The notes: a model not told the origin generated them from the sequence alone. 64,000 nt of DNA from Coprousia sp963931435 (GCA_963931435.1 OZ007012.1:2170001-2234000), one strand, 5' to 3'; shown: positions 1 through 8,869, counted from the first letter of the stretch. Numbers and translations: made by a program.

Positions 1-164
1 CGGTTGTGCGCCCGCGCGATGATCTCGCCCCGATGCACCACCACGGCGCCGATGGGTACCTCGCCCTCGGCCGCCGCCGCGCGCGCCTCGGCAAGCGCCG
101 CGCGCATGAAGCGCTCGTCGGCGGCGTCCGCGCCCATGCTGCCGACCGACCCGACCCGCGGCAT
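1..164 (-). CDS. tadA: tRNA adenosine(34) deaminase TadA, N-terminal part (runs off the window)
   Basis: TadA deaminates adenosine-34 to inosine in the anticodon of tRNA-Arg(ACG). The visible N-terminus reads FMRAALAEARAAAAEGEVP followed by IGAVVV, the characteristic start of the family. The catalytic HAE and PCxxC motifs lie beyond the window edge. Two in-frame ATGs are possible, at 164 and 137. The one at 164 lies four bases after the ROK kinase stop, which suggests co-transcription; the one at 137 begins nearer to the conserved domain. Neither has a strong Shine-Dalgarno sequence. Confidence 0.8.
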   Translation of the reverse strand, partial: MPRVGSVGSMGADAADERFMRAALAEARAAAAEGEVPIGAVVVHRGEIIARAHN

Positions 165-167
165 CCG

Positions 168-1097
168 CTACGCCACGCCTTCCGTATCGAGCTCCTCGGA
201 CAGCCCGCGCTTGCGCGCGAAGTGCAGGTACGCGCCGATGAGGTTCGCGGCGTTGCGGAACCGGCACGGCACGATCTCCGCGAGCGGGATGGGATACGGC
301 AGGCTCTCCTTCAGGCGCTCGGCGGCGTCGCGCAGCCCCTGGATGAACAGCGGGTTCGCGCTCACGCCGCCGCCGATGGCGAAGCGCTCGGGATCGATGA
401 GGAGCTGGAAGTTGTAGAACGCGCGCACGATCTTGTCGAGATGGTCGTCGAACACCGCGCGGGCGCGCTCGTCGCCCGCCTCCACGAGGGCGAGCGCCTC
501 CTCGCCCGAGGTGATATCGCGCCCCACCGCCGCGCCGATCGCACGCGCGATGAACCCGACACCGCCGATATTGCCCAGATAGGCCATGTGACCAGCGGAG
601 AGATCGTCTGCCAGCGCGACGCTGATCTCGCCCGCCATGAGATGGGAGCCGAGCAGCACCTCCCCATGGGTGATGACCGCGCCGCCCACGCCGGTTCCGA
701 ACGTGGTGACGATGCCCGTCTGGGCCCCGCGCAGGCTGCCCAGCCTGAGCTCCGCCAGCGCCGAGGACTTGGCATCGTTGAACGCCTCGACCGGCAGGCC
801 GAAGCGCTCCTCCCAAGCGGCGATATCGGTACCATCGTTGTAGCGCAGCGCACCACCTGCATACATGTAGCGCTTATCCACGTCGATGATCCCGGGCAGC
901 GAGAACGCCACGCCCCCCAGCTCGCCCAGCGCGGCGAGATCGGCCAGCTTGCCCTCGAGCGCCGCGAGGAAGCTCTTCTGCGCGTCCTGGGGCGTGGGGA
1001 TCTTGCCCCGCTCGCCCAGGCGGCCATCCGCCACGACGCCGTACTTGATGAAGGTCCCGCCCACGTCGAACACCGCGATGCGCTGCGTTGCGCTCAT
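168..1097 (-). CDS. ROK-family sugar kinase (glucokinase/BglK-like)
   Basis: A 309-residue cytoplasmic kinase expected to phosphorylate a hexose or a beta-glucoside with ATP. The N-terminal phosphate-1 loop (FDVGGTFIKYG) is clear, and FGTGVGGA and the late IGGGVS segment match the ROK ATPase core. The HxGxGxxxCxxGxxGC zinc motif of many ROK kinases and NagC-type repressors is absent; the corresponding stretch reads LMAGEISVALADD. That resembles the zinc-free BglK/glucokinase branch, which is an inference. There is no N-terminal helix-turn-helix, so a repressor role is unlikely. Start chosen at 1097 because AAAGGA lies eight bases upstream. It is divergent from tRNA-Ser and directly upstream of tadA. 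Confidence 0.8.
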   Translation of the reverse strand: MSATQRIAVFDVGGTFIKYGVVADGRLGERGKIPTPQDAQKSFLAALEGKLADLAALGELGGVAFSLPGIIDVDKRYMYAGGALRYNDGTDIAAWEERFGLPVEAFNDAKSSALAELRLGSLRGAQTGIVTTFGTGVGGAVITHGEVLLGSHLMAGEISVALADDLSAGHMAYLGNIGGVGFIARAIGAAVGRDITSGEEALALVEAGDERARAVFDDHLDKIVRAFYNFQLLIDPERFAIGGGVSANPLFIQGLRDAAERLKESLPYPIPLAEIVPCRFRNAANLIGAYLHFARKRGLSEELDTEGVA

Positions 1098-1213
1098 GCT
1101 CGTCATCCTTTCCGCAAGCCGCCCCGTCGCGCGTGCCGGCGTGCACCGGACACGCAGCCGGATGCGATGCCCGGGGCCTCGTCCGTTCATTCGATGCTAT
1201 CATTACTTGTCAC

Positions 1214-1300
1214 GGAGAGATGGCAGAGCGGTTGAATGCGGCGGTCTTGAAAACCGTTAGGCGCACGAGCGTCTCGAGGGTTCGAATCCCTCTCTCTCCG
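1214..1300 (+). tRNA. tRNA-Ser(UGA)
   Basis: The 7-bp acceptor stem GGAGAGA/TCTCTCC closes at 1214-1220 and 1293-1299, with G as discriminator. The T arm is GAGGG TTCGAAT CCCTC at 1276-1292. The anticodon loop CTTGAAA carries TGA at 1248-1250, and a long variable arm follows, as expected for a class II serine tRNA. The 3' CCA is not encoded. Confidence 0.95.
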
Positions 1301-1341
1301 CCCCCACCCTCGACAATTCATATCACGCATGCCCCGAGCCC

Positions 1342-1363
1342 CTGCCAGCAGACGGCAGTTTTT
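1342..1363 (+). terminator. Rho-independent terminator of tRNA-Ser
   Basis: CTGCC (1342-1346) and GGCAG (1354-1358) form a short stem with a 7-base loop, followed directly by TTTTT. It lies 42 bases downstream of the tRNA. Confidence 0.65.
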
Positions 1364-1510
1364 CTGCGCGCAGCCATCGCTTGCTCCCGTGCGCGGTACG
1401 GTCCCTGAGGCATAGCAGGTCGATTACAATCATGAATGCCCAGTTCATAACCCGTATTCGCGTCCTCTTTTCCTATTTGTCAAAGCGGGGTAGACCTGAG
1501 GCGGAACGTC

Positions 1511-1555
1511 GAAGAAAGGCAAAGGCGCCAAGCGGAACCCCATCCGCTTGGCGCC
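1511..1555 (-). terminator. Intrinsic terminator of the metallophosphoesterase gene
   Basis: A perfect 12-bp inverted repeat, GGCGCCAAGCGG (1524-1535) and its complement (1544-1555), has an 8-base loop. Read on the minus strand it is followed by TTTGCCTTTCTTC. It lies about 160 bases after the stop codon. The rest of 1301-1718 shows no convincing gene. Confidence 0.7.
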
Positions 1556-1718
1556 TGACATCCTGTCGCGTTCTATGGCCATGGCGCGATCGCCGCCCGC
1601 GCTGTCATCGCAGGCGAGAGCCTGCCCTGCTGTTGGGACGAGCGGACTCAACCGAACCGTCACCACGGGTGAACACCAGCCCGGTCGTGACAGCCGGACT
1701 CAGGCCGTTGCCCCGGAT

Positions 1719-4337
1719 CTACACGTCCTCGCCGTCGTTAGCAGCGCTCCAATGGGCGCGCATGCCGGCGCCCACCGCCGCGATGCCGCCCAGCGCCATC
1801 GCGCCGAGGGCAGCGAGCGACACCGGGTCGCCCGTACCCGGCAGCTCGCTGGAGCTCGAGTCCTTGCCATCACCCTTGCCCGAGGAGGTCTTCTTGCTCT
1901 CCTCAAGCGCCTTGATGGCCCGCGCGAGGCGCGTGCGCGCCGCCGCGACGTCCTCCTCGGTGGCATCCGGGTTGCTCAGCACCGCGTTGGCAAGCGCCAG
2001 CGCCGTGTTGAACTCGTTGATCGCGCTCTGGGAGGCGCCCGTGGTGTCGACCTTCCCCGCCCGGCCGACCAGGGTCCGGAGCGCGCTCTTGTCCACCGCG
2101 TCCCCGTCGTCGCCGCCCGCCGGGATGGTCGCCGCGGCCGCGAGCTTGAAGTCGTGGTCGGTCTTCTCGGGGTCGTTACCGTTCACGTTATCGTCGTGAC
2201 AGAGCGTATAGAGCGCGTTCTGCGCGAGCGTCGGCACCGGCTCGCCCATCAGGCTGATGCCCGAGACGACCCCCGCCAGCGCGGCGCCGAGGTCCATGCC
2301 CACATACTCGGGATTCCTCAAGAGGTCCAGCAGCCCCTGGACATTCGGAATCATCTTGGCGATGGTGCTGATGGCAATGCTGCTGACGAGGAACACATCG
2401 CCCTGCAGAAGCGTCTTCATGTTGATGGAGATGCTCGACGTTAAGGAGGTAAACTCCTCGCTGGCGAGCTCGGTATTCACGCAGGCCGCGATGATGGAGG
2501 TCAGAAGGTCCGGCGTCGAGGAGATGGCCGTCTCGACCCACGCCTCTGTGGTCTCGCAGCCGAGCAGATGGTCCTGGTACGCGTAGTCGACAAGACCGAG
2601 CAGCGAATGGGCGGTATCGTCGACTGGCGATTCCAATAGCGCCTTAACCAAGCTGTTGACGATCTGCATCATCGTCGCCACGCCCTCATCGCTGAGCGCC
2701 TTGGCGTCGATCTCGGCGTACAGTTCCTCGAGGAACGCGTTGAAGTGCTCTTGATCGATATAGAGCACGCAGGTGCTCGGCTCGATGGCAAGCGCCGAGG
2801 GCGTTTGAGCGAGCTGTGCCTCGACCTCGGCTTCGAGCTCCGGCGGCAACGAGAACGTCACAACCGTCTGCTCGTCGGTCTGCGTGTAGTTGGACGCCTC
2901 GATACGACCAGTCTCCGCGTTGTAGTAGATGACGACGTTCAGAATTGAGACGGGAAGCATGATGCCCGAATTGGGATCGCTGGAAAGCACCTGCGTGGTG
3001 ATCAAGCTCCACAGCGCGTCGTTCAGGTTGTCTGCCGTCACGCCGGCGAACGCGTCGCCGCCGAGGGACGGCAGCAGGCTCGCCAAGATCGCCTTGATGC
3101 CCATCGGCGCATACTGGGCCAGCAGCGGCTCCACGAACATGCCGCCCAGCATCGTCTGGATCGAATCCACCGTGAGGGTGCGTTCTTTGGCGTAGTCCTC
3201 GATCGCGACCGCGCCGGCGGTGAGCGCGCAATCGTCGAGCGTCACCTGGCCGAGCGTGTGCGAGTCGACCGTCAGCGTACAGGAGAGGTTCTCTCCGTCC
3301 TGCGAGAACGCGAACGAGCCCATGCGCATACGCGAGGGGTAGGTCACGAGGGAGCCGGTCTCGATGTCGTAGATCGTCGCGTCGCCGTAGGTCGCGGCGG
3401 CGATGTCGTTGGCGTGCATGTGCCCGGTGAACACGGCCGAGATGCCCGCCTCGGCATAGGCGCGCGCCACGTTCTCGTAGTCGTCGACCAGGTACTCGCC
3501 AAAGATCACCGGCTCGTACCCAAAGTGCGGCACGATGCCGTGGTGCTGCATGGCCACCACCACGTCGCCGGCGGCGCGCGCCTGGCGGGCTTGGTCGCAC
3601 ACCCAGGCGAGCAGCTCGGCCGAGATGTGGCCGCTCGTCTCCTGCGCCAGCGTGCCGTCGCCGGCGTCGACGTTGTACTTGCAGGTGTCGACGACGATCA
3701 GCGTGAGACCGGGGCACGGGCGCGCCACGTAGGAGAGGCTGCCATCAGCCGTGCCGCCCAGATCGTAGACGGTCGTGTCGGTGTAGCCGCAGGCGGTCCA
3801 GATGTCGCTCTTGAAGGTGATGGGCGTGGTGCGCTCAGCATCCACAGCCGAGCCGCCCGAGAAGTCCTTGCCGTGGTGGTTGTTGAGGTCGTGGTTGCCG
3901 TTGATCACGTAGAACTGCGTGTCAACACCCGCAGCCTCCAGCTGGGCGCGCGCCTCCTCGAAGCGCTTGGCCACCTTCTGATGTCCTACCAGTTCACCAT
4001 CCTTGGTGAGGTCGCCGGGGACGATCACCATGTTGGGCTTTGCGGCCACGATGTCGGCCAGCGCCTTGTCCAGGATGTCGGAGCTCTCGCGAAACATCTT
4101 GCGGTCGGAGTTCTCGGCCGTGGTGTAATCGGCGTTGTCGCCGTAGAGGGAGGGCGAGAAGTAATGGATGTCGCTCATGATGGCGAACGTGAAGTTCTCA
4201 GGGTAGACCGCCTGCGCCTCGGCAGCGCGCGCCTCGCGCGGCAGCGCCCCGGCCATGGCTGCCGTGCTGCCAGCGGCGATGGCGAGCTTCAAGAAGCTGC
4301 GGCGGCTGCAACCCGGCCGCATGGTGAACGATTCCAT
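1719..4337 (-). CDS. Tat-exported, LPXTG-type cell-wall metallophosphoesterase
   Basis: An 872-residue exported calcineurin-type phosphoesterase. The N-terminus carries a twin-arginine signal (RRSFLKLAIA, residues 12-21). Metal ligands are visible as DIH (56-58), GD (108-109), GNHD (147-150), QHH (264-266) and GHMH (305-308). A long middle region of unknown fold follows. Near the C-terminus there is a FIVAR-like helical module and then LPGTG, a hydrophobic segment and a short tail, so sortase anchoring is likely. The tail has only one arginine and ends acidic (NDGEDV), which is unusual for a sorting signal. Start at 4337 is supported by GGAGAG. It probably hydrolyses phosphodiesters or phosphomonoesters outside the cell; the substrate is unknown. 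Confidence 0.85.
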   Translation of the reverse strand: MESFTMRPGCSRRSFLKLAIAAGSTAAMAGALPREARAAEAQAVYPENFTFAIMSDIHYFSPSLYGDNADYTTAENSDRKMFRESSDILDKALADIVAAKPNMVIVPGDLTKDGELVGHQKVAKRFEEARAQLEAAGVDTQFYVINGNHDLNNHHGKDFSGGSAVDAERTTPITFKSDIWTACGYTDTTVYDLGGTADGSLSYVARPCPGLTLIVVDTCKYNVDAGDGTLAQETSGHISAELLAWVCDQARQARAAGDVVVAMQHHGIVPHFGYEPVIFGEYLVDDYENVARAYAEAGISAVFTGHMHANDIAAATYGDATIYDIETGSLVTYPSRMRMGSFAFSQDGENLSCTLTVDSHTLGQVTLDDCALTAGAVAIEDYAKERTLTVDSIQTMLGGMFVEPLLAQYAPMGIKAILASLLPSLGGDAFAGVTADNLNDALWSLITTQVLSSDPNSGIMLPVSILNVVIYYNAETGRIEASNYTQTDEQTVVTFSLPPELEAEVEAQLAQTPSALAIEPSTCVLYIDQEHFNAFLEELYAEIDAKALSDEGVATMMQIVNSLVKALLESPVDDTAHSLLGLVDYAYQDHLLGCETTEAWVETAISSTPDLLTSIIAACVNTELASEEFTSLTSSISINMKTLLQGDVFLVSSIAISTIAKMIPNVQGLLDLLRNPEYVGMDLGAALAGVVSGISLMGEPVPTLAQNALYTLCHDDNVNGNDPEKTDHDFKLAAAATIPAGGDDGDAVDKSALRTLVGRAGKVDTTGASQSAINEFNTALALANAVLSNPDATEEDVAAARTRLARAIKALEESKKTSSGKGDGKDSSSSELPGTGDPVSLAALGAMALGGIAAVGAGMRAHWSAANDGEDV

Positions 4338-4716
4338 GTGCTCTCCAATCAATTCGACGTTTCGATGGCCTGCCGCGACGCCAGATGCCTGGCGCGAAAC
4401 ATCGGTGCTGGAGAACGCGAAGCGGATGCACTGCCGATATGCGCCCGGGTGGCGGCAAGCATGCGCCATCCAGTATGGAGAGCACGGGTCACGCGCGTGC
4501 AAGCCAACGGCCTTGGCTGCGCGAGCATCCGGTAAAGAGTGTCAGGAGACGGATCGCTTTGTTAGCGCTTCGTCAACAGCGTTGACAGGGGGATGGAAGG
4601 GTCCCTTGGAGCCATCTTCAACCCCCTCCTTGGCCCAATCCCGCCGCCTGGTTTTGCCGCCTGATCGCGAACCATCCCGAAACGAGGCTCCGCATCAACG
4701 GGCGCCCCGGCCTCGT
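4338..4716. other. Intergenic stretch with a palindrome, no gene seen
   Basis: This 379-base gap separates two minus-strand genes. It contains the perfect palindrome GTCAACAGCGTTGAC at 4572-4586, a possible operator for the metallophosphoesterase gene. An 8-bp inverted repeat AACGAGGC/GCCTCGTT (4681-4688 and 4710-4717) overlaps the stop of the next gene and could be a weak terminator. No convincing open frame was found. Confidence 0.4.
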
Positions 4717-5508
4717 TTATGCCGCAGGCCGCACGGGCGCCGAAGGCTTGATGCGGAGCGCGGCGATGATGCTCAGAACAGCCGCGGGCACGGCGACCAG
4801 ATAGCCCGGAAAGACCGCGAGAGCCACGAACGCCCCGTACGCGATGCTAAGCATGCTGGGATCGTTCCAGAGCCCCAAAAAGAAAAACTGCCCGCTCAAA
4901 ACCACGTTGAAGAGATAGGGGACCGCGTCGCAGAGCATCAGCACGGCAGCCACTACGGCTGCGACGCGAGCCGCCGTATGCGGGCGCTGCCGCATGTCGC
5001 GGGAGATTGCCCAGACCAGCAGGCCCGCTACCACGTAGCCCAGCGCCCTCAGCGCTATCCCAGGAATCGCTGGAATCACCATACCAGCCAGGCTCCAGAG
5101 ATTAATATCGATCGAGAGCGCTACACCGGAAGGCGTATCCGTAGCATCTATGTAGGGCTGTGCATTGATGGCAGCATTCCCCGTGACCCCTCCCAAAAAG
5201 ATCAGCAGGGCCGCGATGAGGGAGAGGACGAGGGCTGCTGTAGCCAGACCTGCGCCCTGCCTGGCAGGCGGCATCGGAGTGGCGCTAACGGACGGCATCG
5301 CCTGACGCTGCGCCGTCGCGGCGACGGAAGCCTGCTGCCACGTTCCCTGCGGAACGCCCGCCCGGGCAGCTTGACCACCCGCCGGCGCGGCGCCCTGACC
5401 CCCTTGCGGCGGCACCGGTCCCGCACCCGCCGTCCGCAACGATGCGCCGCACTGCGGGCAGAACTCGGAGCGATCATCGATCTCGGCGCCGCACGAAGGA
5501 CAACGCAT
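4717..5508 (-). CDS. Zinc-ribbon multi-span membrane protein of unknown function
   Basis: A 263-residue protein. The N-terminus is a zinc ribbon with two CxxC knuckles (CPSCG at residues 3-7 and CPQCG about 18 residues later). A proline/glycine/alanine-rich linker and about five hydrophobic segments follow. This layout occurs in many uncharacterised actinobacterial and firmicute membrane proteins; no specific function can be assigned. The ATG at 5508 is preferred over an upstream in-frame ATG at 5544 because AAGGGG precedes it at a good distance. Confidence 0.65.
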   Translation of the reverse strand: MRCPSCGAEIDDRSEFCPQCGASLRTAGAGPVPPQGGQGAAPAGGQAARAGVPQGTWQQASVAATAQRQAMPSVSATPMPPARQGAGLATAALVLSLIAALLIFLGGVTGNAAINAQPYIDATDTPSGVALSIDINLWSLAGMVIPAIPGIALRALGYVVAGLLVWAISRDMRQRPHTAARVAAVVAAVLMLCDAVPYLFNVVLSGQFFFLGLWNDPSMLSIAYGAFVALAVFPGYLVAVPAAVLSIIAALRIKPSAPVRPAA

Positions 5509-5608
5509 GGCAACCCCTTCCCTTGGGACAACGGTTGTCCCCATCGTAGCGCCCCGGATGCCGAGCCCCTGTTGATCAACAGACTAAGCGCCAAACAGAA
5601 ACGTTCCC

Positions 5609-5683
5609 GCGAGCGACCGAAACGCAAGAGGTCCCATCGCACCCCAAGCCATCCCATCCCCTGCGAGCGACCGAAACGCAAGA
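5609..5683. repeat. Two direct copies of a 21-bp sequence
   Basis: GCGAGCGACCGAAACGCAAGA starts at 5609 and again at 5663, a period of 54 bases. The second copy abuts the long inverted repeat downstream of ilvE. Function unknown. Confidence 0.6.
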
Positions 5684-5762
5684 AGCCCCCGACGCTTCCC
5701 AAGCGGACAATCCGCAGGCGCGCAGCGCCGAGGACGTCCGCGTGGGAAGCGTCGGGGGCTTC
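5682..5762 (-). terminator. Perfect 19-bp inverted repeat downstream of ilvE
   Basis: The arms at 5682-5700 and 5744-5762 (GAAGCCCCCGACGCTTCCC and its exact complement) enclose 43 bases that contain a smaller GGCGC/GCGCC hairpin. It starts 18 bases after the ilvE stop, so ending that transcript is the simplest role. The minus-strand tail TTCTTGCGTTTC is only moderately T-rich, and the long loop is unusual for a plain terminator. Confidence 0.55.
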
Positions 5763-5780
5763 GTCAGGAGCGTGAGGGTG

Positions 5781-6827
5781 CTAGCAGATCTTCACGACCC
5801 AGCCCTCGGGTCCCTCGATCTCGCCGTCCTGGATGCCGGTGAGCGTCTCGCGCAGCTTCTGCATCACGGGGCCGACATGCTCCATGCCGCCCGCGCCGAA
5901 CACGATCTCCTCGTCGCCGTTCACGACCTTGCCCACCGGGCTGATGACGGCGGCGGTGCCGCACATGCCGCACTCGGTGAACGCGCCGGAGGCGACCTCC
6001 TCGAACTTGACCGGACGCTCGACCACGGTCATGCCGAGCATGTCGCGCGCCACCTGCACGAGCGAGCGACGGGTAATGGAGGGGAGGATGGAGTTGGTGG
6101 CCGACTGCGGAACCACGATCGTGCCCTCCTGGTCGACGAACATGAAGTTGGCGCCGCCCGATTCCTCCACGTAGGTGTGGGTCTGCGGGTCGAGGTACAT
6201 GTTGTCGGCGAAGCCCTCGTCATGCGCCTGGACGCTCGGGTAGAGGCTCATGGCGTAGTTGAGGCCGGCCTTGATGGCGCCGGTGCCGTGCGGCGCAGCG
6301 CGGTCGTACTCGGGCACCTTCACGGCCACGGGCTTGACGCCGCCCGAGTAGTACGGCCCCACGGGCGTCACGAGGATGCGGAACTGGTACTCGTCGGCCG
6401 GTGCCACGCCGATGACCTCGCCGGTCGCTACCATGAACGGGCGCACGTAGAGCGTGGCGCCCGAGCCGAAGGGCGGCACCCAGGCCTCGTTTGCCTTGAC
6501 GACCATCTTGACGGCCTCGAGGAACTTGTCCTCGGGGAAGGGCGGCATCACGATGCGGCGCGCCGAATCGGCCATGCGGCTCGCGTTGAGGTCGGGACGG
6601 AAGCAGACGATGTCGCCGGACTTGGTGGTGTAGGCCTTGAGGCCCTCGAAGACCTCCTGGCAGTAGTGGAAGATGCCTGCGCACTCGGAGAGCGTGAGGG
6701 TGTGGTCGGTCGTGAGGCCGCCCTCCTCCCAGGCACCGTTCCTGTAGTTGCAGACATAGCTGTAATCGGTGGGCTGATAGGCGAACCCGAGGCTGCCCCA
6801 GTCGATGTCCTTCTTCTCTGCTGCCAT
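5781..6827 (-). CDS. ilvE: Branched-chain amino acid aminotransferase IlvE
   Basis: A 348-residue class IV (fold type IV) PLP aminotransferase that interconverts leucine, isoleucine and valine with their 2-oxo acids. The Schiff-base lysine is K186 in GTGAIKAGLNYA, and the cofactor-binding EESGGANFMF follows at 221-230. Length and motifs fit the BCAT group rather than 4-amino-4-deoxychorismate lyases. GAAGGAG lies six bases upstream of the ATG at 6827. It is monocistronic and divergent from cysE. No T-box or leader peptide is apparent upstream. Confidence 0.93.
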   Translation of the reverse strand: MAAEKKDIDWGSLGFAYQPTDYSYVCNYRNGAWEEGGLTTDHTLTLSECAGIFHYCQEVFEGLKAYTTKSGDIVCFRPDLNASRMADSARRIVMPPFPEDKFLEAVKMVVKANEAWVPPFGSGATLYVRPFMVATGEVIGVAPADEYQFRILVTPVGPYYSGGVKPVAVKVPEYDRAAPHGTGAIKAGLNYAMSLYPSVQAHDEGFADNMYLDPQTHTYVEESGGANFMFVDQEGTIVVPQSATNSILPSITRRSLVQVARDMLGMTVVERPVKFEEVASGAFTECGMCGTAAVISPVGKVVNGDEEIVFGAGGMEHVGPVMQKLRETLTGIQDGEIEGPEGWVVKIC

Positions 6828-7129
6828 GACGTACTCCTTCAAATACCTGCGAAAACAGCGCGGTGCGCACGGGGCGCGGGCGTGTTCTCGCAACGGTTTG
6901 CGTGTGCGCTATTGTAGCGCGCGCCACCAAGCGCGCAGATCAGTTAACCAGCGCGAAACGAACCGCACGGCGGGCAGCCGGACTAGGTGCCCCATTAATC
7001 CTAGTGATTCTATAGACATTTGCAGCGCGCAACCGTACCATAGGGTGCATTCACGCGGGCGGACGCTCGGCGCGTCGGGGCTGTCGGCGAGAACGGCCGC
7101 GCACCGCCCTACCACGAGGGGATCCGGCC
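6828..7129. promoter_or_regulatory. Divergent ilvE/cysE intergenic region with a dyad
   Basis: No gene is seen in these 302 bases. A 6-bp dyad ACTAGG/CCTAGT spans 6982-7005 and is followed by TATAGA at 7011-7016, a plausible -10 for cysE with no recognisable -35. A regulator-dependent promoter at the dyad is possible but is an inference from position only. Confidence 0.3.
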
Positions 7130-7843
7130 ATGAGCTTCATCACTACCATCCGCGAGGACATCAAGACCGTGCAGGAGAACGATCCGGCGGCGCAGAACGG
7201 CCTCGTGATCTTCATCTCCTACCCCGGTCTCCACGCCAAATGGATGCACACGCCCGAGCACTGGCTCTGGACGCACGGCTGCCGCAGCATCGCGCGCATC
7301 CTGAGTCAGGTCACCCGGTTCTTCACCGGCGTCGAGATCCACCCCGCCGCCCAGCTGGGACGGCGCCTGTTCATCGACCATGCCATGGGCGTGGTGATCG
7401 GCGAGACCACCATCGTGGGCGATGACTGCGTGCTCTACCAGGGCGTCACCCTGGGAGGCACCGGCAACGAGGACGGCAAGCGCCACCCCACGCTGGGCAA
7501 CCGCGTGGTCGTGGGCACGGGCGCCAAGGTGCTGGGCAACATCCAGATCGGCGACGACGTGCGCATCGGCGGCAACTCCGTGGTGGTCAAGGACGTGCCG
7601 CCCGACTGCACCGTGGTGGGCATCCCCGGCCACATCGTGCGGCGCAACGGCTGCCGCGTGATGGAGGAGGCGAACGATCGCAGCAAGCATCGCGCGAGCA
7701 TGCCCGACCCCCTCGAGGAGCAATCGATCTTGAACCGCCGCGCCATCAGGCAGAACATGAAGCGCATCGCCGAACTCGAGGCGCAGGTGGCGCAGCTGAC
7801 GGAGCTCGTCGCGCAGCTCAGCGAAACCGAGGCGCCGCGTTAG
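7130..7843 (+). CDS. cysE: Serine O-acetyltransferase CysE
   Basis: A 237-residue left-handed beta-helix acetyltransferase that makes O-acetylserine, the acceptor for sulfide in cysteine synthesis. Hexapeptide repeats are clear (HPAAQLGRRLFIDH, VVIGETTIVGDD, LGNIQIGDDVRIGGNSVV). The family signature around GKRHPTLGN is present. It lacks the long N-terminal helical domain of enterobacterial CysE and so matches the short form. The C-terminal ~60 residues are charged and likely coiled coil (NRRAIRQNMKRIAELEAQV). AGGGG precedes the ATG. The two esterases downstream have their own ribosome-binding sites. Confidence 0.9.
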   Translation: MSFITTIREDIKTVQENDPAAQNGLVIFISYPGLHAKWMHTPEHWLWTHGCRSIARILSQVTRFFTGVEIHPAAQLGRRLFIDHAMGVVIGETTIVGDDCVLYQGVTLGGTGNEDGKRHPTLGNRVVVGTGAKVLGNIQIGDDVRIGGNSVVVKDVPPDCTVVGIPGHIVRRNGCRVMEEANDRSKHRASMPDPLEEQSILNRRAIRQNMKRIAELEAQVAQLTELVAQLSETEAPR

Positions 7844-7963
7844 CGAACGCGCCTCGGGACGGACGCGGCGGCGCCGGAGATGTATACTGGCCCGTGTCCG
7901 CTGCGCATCATCGCATGCATCCGCCGTGCCGGGGCCGCCCCGGCGCTCGTCTCGGGAGGTTAT

Positions 7964-8803
7964 ATGGCTCGTCTCAGCGTCGATTTCTTCTCCGCCGCGC
8001 TCATGCGCACCACCACGCTCGACGTGATCCTGCCCGTCGACAGCACCGGCGACGCCATGGGCGTCGACTGGCAGCGCCGCCATGAGGCCGGCGCGTGGGA
8101 CCGCCGCGACTACCCGCGTCGACGGGGTCCCTTCAAGACCCTCTACCTGCTGCACGGTATCACGGGCAACCACACCGACCTCGTCTCCGAGACGCGCATC
8201 CGCGCCTGGGCCGAGGAGCACAACTTCGCCGTGGTCATGCCGAGCGGCTACAACGCCTTCTACATCGACCAGCCCGAGTCGCACAACTACTACGGCCGCT
8301 TCATCGGCGAGGAGATTCTCGATGTGACGCGCCGGATGTTCCCGCTCTCCGATCGCCGCGAGGACACCTTCATCGGCGGCGTCTCCATGGGCGCCTACGG
8401 TGCGCTCCGCAACGGCCTCAGGTTCTGCGAGAACTTCGGCTCCATCGTCGCGCTCTCCACCGCCATGATCGTCGACGGATTCGACCAGATCATCTCCGAC
8501 GACCTGTTCTTCCTGAGCCGCGAGTTCCTCACCTCGACGTTCGGCGACCTGAACCAGGTGGTCAACTCCGACAAGGACCCCGCGCGCCTCGCCGCCGACC
8601 TGGTGTACTGCGACCGCCCGCGTCCGCGCGTGTTCATGGCCTGCGGCAACCAGGACCCGCTCGCGCAGGCGAATCGCATGCTCGCCGATAAGCTGCGCGG
8701 CATTGGGCTCGATGTCCAGTATCATGAACTCAACGGGGGACATGACTGGAACCTGTGGAACCAAGCGCTTCCCCAGGCGATCGACTGGTTGCCGTTGGGG
8801 TAA
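7964..8803 (+). CDS. Alpha/beta-hydrolase esterase, esterase D family (copy 1)
   Basis: A 279-residue cytoplasmic serine esterase of the putative esterase (PF00756) group, related to acetyl/tributyrin esterases and S-formylglutathione hydrolases. The nucleophile elbow is GVSMGAYG. The catalytic histidine lies in GGHDWNLW near the C-terminus, and LLHGITGNH forms the oxyanion-hole strand. GGGAGG lies four bases before the ATG at 7964, so the longer upstream frame is not used. The next gene is a clear paralogue, so this is a tandem duplication. The substrate is not known; short-chain acyl esters are likely. Confidence 0.8.
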   Translation: MARLSVDFFSAALMRTTTLDVILPVDSTGDAMGVDWQRRHEAGAWDRRDYPRRRGPFKTLYLLHGITGNHTDLVSETRIRAWAEEHNFAVVMPSGYNAFYIDQPESHNYYGRFIGEEILDVTRRMFPLSDRREDTFIGGVSMGAYGALRNGLRFCENFGSIVALSTAMIVDGFDQIISDDLFFLSREFLTSTFGDLNQVVNSDKDPARLAADLVYCDRPRPRVFMACGNQDPLAQANRMLADKLRGIGLDVQYHELNGGHDWNLWNQALPQAIDWLPLG

Positions 8804-8869
8804 AACGACAACAGCGCCGCGCGGTCGATGGGGCCGCCGCACATCGCACGCAAGCGAAGGAGGATCACG

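Noticed and set aside
6..1235. 409-codon plus-strand open frame opposite the ROK kinase gene
   Set aside because: It is the antisense shadow of a GC-rich gene: arginine/alanine-rich, no ribosome-binding site, no recognisable domain.
6828..7129. T-box or leader-peptide attenuator upstream of ilvE
   Set aside because: No T-box sequence, tRNA-like specifier stem or run of branched-chain codons is visible.
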